Shown here in pieces: positions 57,441 through 64,000 of a stretch of 64,000 nt of DNA. The translations under genes and the position numbers were made by a program. The stretch lies in NCBI GenBank assembly GCA_018401875.1, contig JAGYJZ010000002.1, forward strand, positions 124,001-188,000. The letters run 5' to 3'. Each line of letters begins with the position of its first letter. The stretch's first letter is position 1. The DNA is from Salibacteraceae bacterium (GTDB taxonomy: Bacteria > Bacteroidota > Bacteroidia > Flavobacteriales_G > Salibacteraceae). The notes under the pieces are model-generated. The model ran no database searches, was not told where the DNA came from, and saw only the letters and a list, made by a program, of their open reading frames with translations.

Positions 57441-58174
57441 TCACGCTGGCGCACCACTTCGTATAAACACACCGCGCAGGCAACCGCAACATTCAACGAC
57501 CCTACCTGCCCTTTCATTGGAATCATGGCTTCTTCCTGCGCCATTCTTAGTAAATGCGGGTCAATTCCCTCACCCTCATTGCCAAACAGCAAGTTGATTG
57601 GCCGCTCCAAGTCAGAATGAAAGATGGTTTGATCAGTCTTTTCACTGCAAGCCACCGTGGCAATTCCAGAAGCTCGCATCAATTGAATGGTATCGCCAAG
57701 CGAAAAAACCTTGCAGACTGGGATATGATACAATGCACCGGCTGAAGTTTTGACAGATTCTTCATTAATTGCCGATGATCCTTTGTGTGGGATAATGATG
57801 GCGTGGCACCCTACTGACAAAGCAGAACGGGCAATCGAGCCAAAATTGCGCACATCACTCACCTTGTCCAGCATCAAAAACAGTGGGTTCTCACTCCGCT
57901 CATAGACGCTTTGAATAATCTCTTCTATGTTTCCAAACTCCACTGGCGCAGTAAAAGCCACCACACCTTGATGATTCTTTCTGCAAAGCTTATTCAGCTT
58001 CTCCTTTGGTGCTTTGATCACAGAAACGCCAAGATTTCTAGCCAATTCCTTCAGCTCTTTTAATTGATCATTTTTAATGTCTTCTTGAATAAAAATCTTA
58101 TCCAATGAATTTCCTGAAAGCATCGCCTCCATCACGGGATGCATCCCATAAATCTGATTATTTTCTTTTTTCAT
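57416..58174 (-). CDS. rlmB: 23S rRNA (guanosine-2251-2'-O)-methyltransferase
   Basis: SpoU-family (SPOUT) methyltransferase, 252 residues. N-terminal substrate-binding domain (IYGMHPVMEAML, about 8-19) and three SPOUT motifs: LDKVSDVRNFGSIARSA, LFGNEGEGIDPHLL and VGSLNVAVACAVCLYEVVRQ at the C-terminus. Target G2251 is inferred from E. coli RlmB. Starts directly at the stop of the GWxTD gene. Confidence 0.93.
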   Translation of the reverse strand: MKKENNQIYGMHPVMEAMLSGNSLDKIFIQEDIKNDQLKELKELARNLGVSVIKAPKEKLNKLCRKNHQGVVAFTAPVEFGNIEEIIQSVYERSENPLFLMLDKVSDVRNFGSIARSALSVGCHAIIIPHKGSSAINEESVKTSAGALYHIPVCKVFSLGDTIQLMRASGIATVACSEKTDQTIFHSDLERPINLLFGNEGEGIDPHLLRMAQEEAMIPMKGQVGSLNVAVACAVCLYEVVRQRDYFPKAEL

Positions 58175-59449
58175 CTATCTGTATGTCAGCACCCGGCCTT
58201 GCCGCCAATATTCAACAGCACGATACCAAGAAGTTTTGAGCGACCCCGACCTATTTAATCGGTAGTCATTGATTGTAAAAGGATTTACCACCCTCGTGAA
58301 TGTAAGGCTAAGAGAATTATAATTTCCTTCTTCACCATAAATCCACGTTTCAGTAGCGGTGGATCTATACACTATATCTGGTGGCCCATATACAATGTAA
58401 CACATACCTCGATCAGATTTCCATCCTTCTAAATAGGAGGTGAAATAAGTGTTGGCGTACTGCACTCGGCTGTAAAAAGCACGGATCAATTCGCGCGCTC
58501 GTTGTGGATTATCTCCCACCTTGAGCCAATACGCATCTACGCTTTTTTTCAAGTTTTCACTTGAAATGATTTCATCATATTCATCATTGGTCGTTACATA
58601 ACGCAACGGATTTACGAGGTCGAGTAATGTTTTGGCTTCAGGGTATGAAACACCAAAATAGTAAATGGTGCCCCCGGTTTTTCGATTGGTATCATCCGTG
58701 ATCTGATAAAACCCTGGACGAGATACAAAAAATCTAAAATGCACTTCGTCAATGCGTTGAAGCTCGGTAACTGCATCAGGCGTAAAATCAAACGGACGTG
58801 GAGCTACGGTAGAAAAAGGAGGAGAGGCCACTGGGAAATCACGGGAATAATACTTCGCAAACAGATTCTGCTTGGGCACATCAACTTCAATCGTATAGCT
58901 ATCTGCGGAGGTAACAAAATCAGTAAAAACTAATTCATTTGACGAATTAAACATCCGCATCGATTGGGAATTGAATCGTAGCGAGCGATTGATGTCGATC
59001 AGTTGCGTATTTCGTTGACTGCTATTGAGGTCATTGATTGCGCATTCTAACAGATAATTTCGCCCCAAAACTGACTCAATTTTGATGCTGTCATAAATGA
59101 AATCATCGCCAAAATAGGGAACTCCTTTTCGAATCAACTTGCCACTATCTAGAACAAGCGAAGAGGAGTAATTTTCATACACCTTATACCTTACGCTGTA
59201 ACTTAACACCTCAGTTCCTTGCTCAGATTTTGACTTGCCAAAATCAGAAGCCCGAAATTTCAAAAGGACGGTACTCTTTGTCTCCCTATTTAAAATGCTT
59301 GTTTGGGCCAACAGTTTTGGAACTTCCTCTTTGTATAAGAAACTAATATTCTTACCTGAAACACTCTTCTCAATGGTGCACTGATGCATTGCCAGCGTCA
59401 ATGAGCCTAGAAGCAAAGCAATGAAGAATCTATAAATCCGTTGTTCCAA
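58175..59449 (-). CDS. GWxTD domain protein
   Basis: 424 residues, start TTG at 59449. A hydrophobic N-terminus (about 8-21, with a Cys at 24 not in a good lipobox) precedes a long beta-rich region. The C-terminal domain carries LEGWKSDRGMCYIVYGPPD (about 338-356), the GWxTD motif with Lys-Ser in place of x-T, followed by TETWIYGEEG. Function of GWxTD proteins is unknown; they occur widely in Bacteroidota envelopes. Lies between the BamA-like gene and rlmB. Confidence 0.75.
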   Translation of the reverse strand: MEQRIYRFFIALLLGSLTLAMHQCTIEKSVSGKNISFLYKEEVPKLLAQTSILNRETKSTVLLKFRASDFGKSKSEQGTEVLSYSVRYKVYENYSSSLVLDSGKLIRKGVPYFGDDFIYDSIKIESVLGRNYLLECAINDLNSSQRNTQLIDINRSLRFNSQSMRMFNSSNELVFTDFVTSADSYTIEVDVPKQNLFAKYYSRDFPVASPPFSTVAPRPFDFTPDAVTELQRIDEVHFRFFVSRPGFYQITDDTNRKTGGTIYYFGVSYPEAKTLLDLVNPLRYVTTNDEYDEIISSENLKKSVDAYWLKVGDNPQRARELIRAFYSRVQYANTYFTSYLEGWKSDRGMCYIVYGPPDIVYRSTATETWIYGEEGNYNSLSLTFTRVVNPFTINDYRLNRSGSLKTSWYRAVEYWRQGRVLTYR

Positions 59450-59524
59450 ATCAATTCAAACTTATAACATGCAAAGAAATGACTTCAAAATCCAAAATGG
59501 ACTTTTAATCTCAACTCAATCAAC

Positions 59525-61279
59525 TTAAAACAAGCTTAAAAATCCAAAATGAATTTTAGCCGCTCGGATAAGCACTGGATTGCCTTGTTGACTGCCAAGC
59601 GCGTAGGACAAACTAAAAAGACCTGCCCGTGTACTAAACGTAATACCTGCGCCAAAACCAAAGGGAAGATCTCTTCGCTGGCCGATGTGATTCAAAGACA
59701 TATTTTCATAGTAAGCGCCATCAAAAAAACCAAAGAAATATCCGTCCTTATCCATTTGATACCTGAGTTCAGACCGTAGGATTAAATAGCTTGACGCGAA
59801 TATTGATTCTTCGTCAAAGCCGCGCAGTGTTTTAAGCCCACCAATTCTGTAAGCCTCATTATTAAAAAGCTGCTCATTGACCAATGCAGCTCCTAGTAAG
59901 CGCTGGTGCCAAATCAATCGGGGTACTACAGGGAAATAGTAAGCCGTATTTAACGTTGCTCTTAATTGCAAGCTCCTCAAGGTTAACGAATCGTAGATAA
60001 CTTCTGGCAGTTTTTGATTCTTAGTGATCGTTTTCGCTCCTGCAGAGGCTTCAGGAATAAACTCAATTCCTTTTGAGGGATTCAACCTGTAATCAACATT
60101 GATAATGCTCAGGCCGACACCATATCCCGTGATTGATCGATCTAAAAACGGAGGCTGTGAAGTGAAATTAGCATACTGATTGGTTGAAATTAACGATGTG
60201 GTTTGCCGTTCTACGAATAGACGAAGGAAATCTGCATTTCCAAATACAAACCGAGCACCTAACTGCTGAAAAACATCCGTAAAAAGTGTATCTCTTCTGT
60301 AAATTTTCAGATTTCCATCCAAGCTAAATGGCGAGTTTAGGATAAATGGGCTGATCAATTCAAGGTTCAATTCTTGTGTATTGGTTTGCAGCTTTCGCCA
60401 ATTCAAATCGACTACCTCTCCTTGCTTCAGTGCGTTTTCTAGATGCAACTTCACATCGCCTGTGATAAGGATGTCACCGGATATATTATCGGGCAAAAAC
60501 CCAATGATGCCGTCAAAACTGCTTGCTTGACGTTTATTGAGATACATTACAACCTTTGTAATATCGTCTTGAAACGTAACAGTCGGAGTTTTGATTTGAT
60601 TGACGAATCGAATTGACTCGAGCTTTTCGGGAATTTTCCGAATGGATCGTTCATTGTAAAGACTTCCTTCTTTAAGGTTTAAAAAATTGGTCAAGTAAGA
60701 CTCTCGCACCTTAAGATCACCTGCAATTTCTACACTATCGATTCGCACAAGCCTTCCCTTGTCAAGCATGAGCACTCCAGAGACTTTGCTCGACTCAAAC
60801 GTTAGGCTGTCAAATTCGAATCTAGCAAAAGGGAAACCATTATTTTCGAGGTGAGTCAGTCCTTTTTCAAGGCTCGATTCGATGCGAACAGGTGATATTG
60901 CCTTGGACTTTAAGCGATTCACATTTACGCCAGCTTTTCGAAAAACAGCCTCAATTTCATCGCTCAGTTTAAGCTGAGACCAAAAATATTGGGGCCCACA
61001 GTTTACGGTTACAAGAAGAGTATCATTTGCAACCACTTCTTGTTCGAAGTGAGATATAAAACCATTAGCGATTAAACCATTCTCCAACTCGGATTCAATA
61101 TTAAGTGCATAACGATCGTACTTAAACACCTTATCGTTGTATCGTTTTTGAATACTCTTTGCGCCCCCAACTACATCTATTCTTACAATGTTTATAGAAT
61201 CAAAAACCTGAGAATACAAGTTGCTTGTCAGGCACACTCCAATGAACAGGATCGATGCGGTGCTCAACGAGGTAAGCAT
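59525..61279 (-). CDS. BamA/TamA-like outer-membrane barrel with POTRA domains
   Basis: 584 residues from the ATG at 61279, which opens a signal peptide (ends NLYSQ). Two POTRA-like domains follow (VEKGLTHLENNGFPFARFEF and RESYLTNFLNLKEGSLYNE with IRFVNQIKTP), then a barrel whose late part has YRIGGLKTLRGFDEESIFAS, the surface-antigen loop containing the RGF motif of BamA/TamA/FhaC-type proteins. The end strand is FGFLSLF. Shorter than BamA, so a paralogue rather than the essential insertase. Its start lies within ung (80-bp overlap). Confidence 0.8.
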   Translation of the reverse strand: MLTSLSTASILFIGVCLTSNLYSQVFDSINIVRIDVVGGAKSIQKRYNDKVFKYDRYALNIESELENGLIANGFISHFEQEVVANDTLLVTVNCGPQYFWSQLKLSDEIEAVFRKAGVNVNRLKSKAISPVRIESSLEKGLTHLENNGFPFARFEFDSLTFESSKVSGVLMLDKGRLVRIDSVEIAGDLKVRESYLTNFLNLKEGSLYNERSIRKIPEKLESIRFVNQIKTPTVTFQDDITKVVMYLNKRQASSFDGIIGFLPDNISGDILITGDVKLHLENALKQGEVVDLNWRKLQTNTQELNLELISPFILNSPFSLDGNLKIYRRDTLFTDVFQQLGARFVFGNADFLRLFVERQTTSLISTNQYANFTSQPPFLDRSITGYGVGLSIINVDYRLNPSKGIEFIPEASAGAKTITKNQKLPEVIYDSLTLRSLQLRATLNTAYYFPVVPRLIWHQRLLGAALVNEQLFNNEAYRIGGLKTLRGFDEESIFASSYLILRSELRYQMDKDGYFFGFFDGAYYENMSLNHIGQRRDLPFGFGAGITFSTRAGLFSLSYALGSQQGNPVLIRAAKIHFGFLSLF

Positions 61280-61901
61280 TGGTTTTACTAAAATGCCGAC
61301 AGCCAAAGAAGCCTTTATGTGCAGAGAACGGAGATGGATGTGGTGCTTCGAGGACAAGGTGTTTCGATGAATTAATTAGGCTTTTCTTTGATTGCGCATA
61401 GTTACCCCAAAGTAAGAAAACTAAATGCTCTCTTTTTTCAGATAATAAAGCAATTGTTGCATCAGTAAACGTCTCCCATCCCATTTTCTGATGCGAGTTA
61501 GGCGATTTGTGACGCACTGTTAAAACTGAATTTATAAGAAACACACCTTGCTTTGCCCAACTGGTTAAATTCCCTCCGCCTAAATTGATGCCCGGCAAAT
61601 CAGACTTCAATTCTTTATAAATGTTCTTCAGTGATGGCGGAATAGAGACACCTTCGAGCACTGAGAAGGATAAGCCGTGTGCCTGCCCAATACCGTGATA
61701 CGGATCTTGACCCACTATAACGACTTTAACATTGCTGAACGAGGTCAATTTATACGCTTCATAAACCATTGAATGTGGCGGCAAAATAATGCAACGAGAA
61801 CGTTCGTCAGTTATATTATGATGCAACTCGGAGAAGTAAGGTTTTTCGAGCTCATCCTTCATCAGTTCAAACCATTCTCTGCTTATGTCAGGGGTTAGCA
61901 T
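61200..61901 (-). CDS. ung: Uracil-DNA glycosylase
   Basis: Removes uracil from DNA. From the ATG at 61901 it is 233 residues; a TTG at 61925 would add 8. Motifs: catalytic water-activating loop VIVGQDPYHGIGQAHGLSF (about 57-75), LLLWGNYAQ-type LVFLLWGNYAQSKK (about 160) and APHPSPFSAHKGF (Ser/His loop, about 184-196). About 9 residues beyond the usual end (PDKQLVFSGF) overlap the signal peptide of the next gene in another frame. Confidence 0.95.
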   Translation of the reverse strand: MLTPDISREWFELMKDELEKPYFSELHHNITDERSRCIILPPHSMVYEAYKLTSFSNVKVVIVGQDPYHGIGQAHGLSFSVLEGVSIPPSLKNIYKELKSDLPGINLGGGNLTSWAKQGVFLINSVLTVRHKSPNSHQKMGWETFTDATIALLSEKREHLVFLLWGNYAQSKKSLINSSKHLVLEAPHPSPFSAHKGFFGCRHFSKTNAYLVEHRIDPVHWSVPDKQLVFSGF

Positions 61902-62039
61902 ATCGTTAATTCTGTATTTATTCAACGCGATGTTAAAACTTTATGGCAAATGCATTACTGAATTAAACCAAACCAATCAATGAATCGTTTAACTTTGAAA
62001 AATCTTCGAAATCTTTTTGATTTCTTCAACATTGATCAA

Positions 62040-62171
62040 ATGAAAAAAGTTATAGTTATTGCATTCGCTACCTTGATTTTGGCAGCCGTTGTTAGTTCTT
62101 GCAAGACACACGAAAGATGCCCTGCCTACGGTTCGGTTGACTCGTCTGTGAATGCAGATGTTAACGCTTAA
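62040..62171 (+). CDS. Small conserved lipoprotein
   Basis: 43 residues from the ATG at 62040 (an ATG at 61980 would add a leader before the signal). The signal ends AAVVSSC, a good lipobox with Cys21. The mature part has THERCPAYGSVDSS, with a second Cys in the RCPAY motif I associate with tiny Bacteroidota lipoproteins. Function unknown. The 112-bp gap after it holds nothing I recognise. Confidence 0.65.
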   Translation: MKKVIVIAFATLILAAVVSSCKTHERCPAYGSVDSSVNADVNA

Positions 62172-62283
62172 AGACAGATTCTTATCATTGTCGATTTTGT
62201 TGGCTTAACAAAAAGGCTCTGCTATTTTGATATCACTTTAAACATGGTGCCATTGCCTGTGTTTATTTGATATTTTTGAACTG

Positions 62284-63033
62284 ATGCCATATCCGCTGAA
62301 ATACGTTCTGATTGCTTGGCTTCTCGCCTTAATGGGAGGTACCTCATCGCTATTTGCCCAAAAAGATGCAGGCAACCCGATCGAAAAGCGCGGTTTCTAC
62401 AGAACAATGAATATGTATGGCGGCTATGTTCATACGCGAGGTTACGGAGTTTATTACAGACGCGGCTGGCGGCAGACGGGCTTCACAAACAAAATCTACA
62501 ATGTAGAATTACTAAATGTAAATCACCCTAAACAGTATAAGATTGACAACGGAACTCAATCATATTTCGAAGGAAAAATCAACTCTGTATTCTTTTTAAG
62601 GAATTCATTTGGTTGGCAAAAAACATTGTATGATAAGGAAGTAAAAAGAGGCGTTCGCGTGAGTTACTTCTTTCTTTTCGGACCAACTCTTGCGTTTGCA
62701 AAACCCATTTATATTAACGTTTTATACAACGACCCGTCTGGAACTCAGGCTACAGAGCGTTATGACTATGACAAGCATAGCACCCAAACTTTTATTTACG
62801 GAAGGGCGTCACACTTATTGGGTGTAGATGAAACAAGAATTTACCCGGGCTTGCACACCAAATTCGCCTTCAATTTTGAATACTCGGGAAATGATGAGGA
62901 CATTAAAAGCTTAGAAATAGGATCAACCTTTGACGCTTTTGGTAAGGCAATTCCAATTTTAGCCAAGACTTACAATGATCAATTTTTCGTTACGCTCTAT
63001 TTATCTTTCCATTTTGGACGAAGATTCCTTTGA
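62284..63033 (+). CDS. Exported outer-membrane protein of unknown function
   Basis: 249 residues. Signal peptide (ends SSLFAQ, about residue 26). The mature part alternates short strands, rich in Tyr, Phe, Lys and Gly (GGYVHTRGYGVYYRRGWRQT), and ends in aromatic strands: TLYLSFHFGRRFL. Likely a small beta-barrel. No named family. Confidence 0.65.
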   Translation: MPYPLKYVLIAWLLALMGGTSSLFAQKDAGNPIEKRGFYRTMNMYGGYVHTRGYGVYYRRGWRQTGFTNKIYNVELLNVNHPKQYKIDNGTQSYFEGKINSVFFLRNSFGWQKTLYDKEVKRGVRVSYFFLFGPTLAFAKPIYINVLYNDPSGTQATERYDYDKHSTQTFIYGRASHLLGVDETRIYPGLHTKFAFNFEYSGNDEDIKSLEIGSTFDAFGKAIPILAKTYNDQFFVTLYLSFHFGRRFL

Positions 63034-63165
63034 GAAGGGCTCCGCAAAATATTGATAATTAACCATTTTCTAATTTGAACACTCTTTGGTTTAAATTGTC
63101 TTAACCGAGGCTTGTTTTTTATATAAATTGCACCTCGATTTCAGAAACAGAGAAATACCATTAAC

Positions 63166-64000
63166 ATGATTAAAAAAATACTCCTCCCAAGCTTAGTAGC
63201 GATTGTTGGAATAGCCTTAATTTCAGGTCTATATCGCACTTCTGAGAAACAATATTTATCTCGTACGGCTACCAATAATGAATCAGAACCTTATATAATG
63301 AGATGGGCTCAGGTTGATGTGAACACCGGTGAATACAACCCTACGGCTCGCAACGAAGCCATGGTTATGGTTACTCAGCGTGCATCGAGATCTGGCGAGT
63401 TAGACCTTCAACTAGGCATGCGAGGTCCTGACAATGTTGGCGGAAGAACACGAGCTGTCATCGAGCTTATTGGTAAGCCAGACACGCTTTATACAGGAGG
63501 TGTGTCAGGTGGTTTATGGGTAAGTTACAATGGCGGTGGAAACTGGCAGCCTCATGATCAATTTAATAACTTGGACTCATCTTCTGCCATGATTTCCAGC
63601 ATTCATCAAGATACGATTTCGAAAAAAATATATGTGGGAACTGGATGCAGTTTTGACTCATATGCAAACAGTGCTGAAATTCCTTGGCCGGGCTTTGGAA
63701 TGTACGTTTCAGACGATGAAGGCTTAACTTTTCGCCACTTAACGAGCACTACTCCTAACAATCGCTTCACGAAAAATGGAGAGTCATGGTTGGCTGTAAA
63801 TCGTATTCGAACGACAATCGATGGAAATATTTATGCTGCGACCGAAAGGGGCTTAATGTACTCCGAAGATGATGGAGCTAGTTGGGAAAACCCTGTATAT
63901 GCAGATCCAGCGCAAACGTTCAATATCAATGACAAATGCGCTGATGTGGCTATCACTAAAGATGGGAAAGTAGTGGTAACCTATTACGGTTCGCGAGTTT
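63166..64000 (+). CDS. Sortilin/VPS10-like beta-propeller protein, 3' truncated by window
   Basis: The frame is open from ATG 63166 to the window edge (278 codons). Signal anchor (about 2-20), then RGPDNVGGRTRAVI and repeated blades of BNR/sortilin type: LYTGGVSGGLWVSYNGGGNW, KIYVGTGCSFDS, MYVSDDEGLTFRHL and LMYSEDDGASWEN, with Asp/Ser-D-D-G-x-x-W loops. These proteins are commonly exported by T9SS, but the C-terminus is outside the window. Function unknown. Confidence 0.75.
   Translation, partial: MIKKILLPSLVAIVGIALISGLYRTSEKQYLSRTATNNESEPYIMRWAQVDVNTGEYNPTARNEAMVMVTQRASRSGELDLQLGMRGPDNVGGRTRAVIELIGKPDTLYTGGVSGGLWVSYNGGGNWQPHDQFNNLDSSSAMISSIHQDTISKKIYVGTGCSFDSYANSAEIPWPGFGMYVSDDEGLTFRHLTSTTPNNRFTKNGESWLAVNRIRTTIDGNIYAATERGLMYSEDDGASWENPVYADPAQTFNINDKCADVAITKDGKVVVTYYGSRV

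Overview
The window looks like a chromosomal segment of a member of the Bacteroidota, probably a flavobacterium-like marine lineage. The evidence is C-terminal type IX secretion (T9SS) sorting domains on several exported proteins, Bacteroidota-type promoters (TTG/TTTG about 19 nt before TAnnTTTG), few Shine-Dalgarno sequences, a eukaryote/archaeal-type ProS, a monomeric isocitrate dehydrogenase, and several Bacteroidota-typical families (GWxTD, DUF3822, DUF7033, UMF1 transporter). The genus cannot be fixed from sequence alone.

Layout. 1-8.5 kb, mostly minus strand: a partial gene end, lhgO, a UMF1-type transporter, an OmpA protein, hemE, aconitase, and the rpsF-rpsR-rplI operon. 8.5-15.7 kb, plus strand: dnaX, an M16 lipoprotein peptidase and monomeric icd, ending in a strong bidirectional terminator. 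15.7-21.5 kb: a tandem pair of DUF4168 proteins, then small membrane and envelope genes (DUF3784, DUF6056, cupin lipoprotein, patatin, YdcF-like, SOUL). 21.4-27.1 kb is the most unusual part. An island with two T9SS-type genes lies between two diverged direct repeats of about 195 nt. Each repeat is the convergent 3' junction of a SOUL gene and an aldehyde dehydrogenase gene. At the left end the SOUL gene is intact and the dehydrogenase is a stump; at the right end it is the reverse. A decayed REP-associated transposase (RAYT) and its hairpin adjoin the left dehydrogenase stump. The large subtilisin/T9SS gene in the island is split by one in-frame TAA.

28.4-44 kb is dense housekeeping: VF530, rluF, plsC-like, a RecD-like helicase, DUF3822-rsmD-coaD with a cysteine-less thioredoxin-fold protein, NUDIX/pyrE (overlapping start codons), birA, rsfS-ftsH-DUF2007-cdsA-psd, yjjG and upp. 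44-50 kb is a minus-strand run: tRNA-Glu and rpsT from one promoter, radC, a DUF7033/polysaccharide deacetylase-like protein, a GNAT/FemAB-like protein, and proS. 50-64 kb is mostly cell-surface genes: a very aromatic and Ser/Arg-rich lipoprotein, a FadL-like porin, an M1 peptidase with a T9SS tail, a GWxTD protein, a BamA/TamA-like barrel overlapping ung, small envelope proteins and a truncated beta-propeller protein.

There is no CRISPR array, no intact transposase, no prophage and no recognisable defence island. Outside the 21.4-27.1 kb island the window reads as ordinary, compact core genome in which convergent genes often share stop codons or overlap by a few bases.
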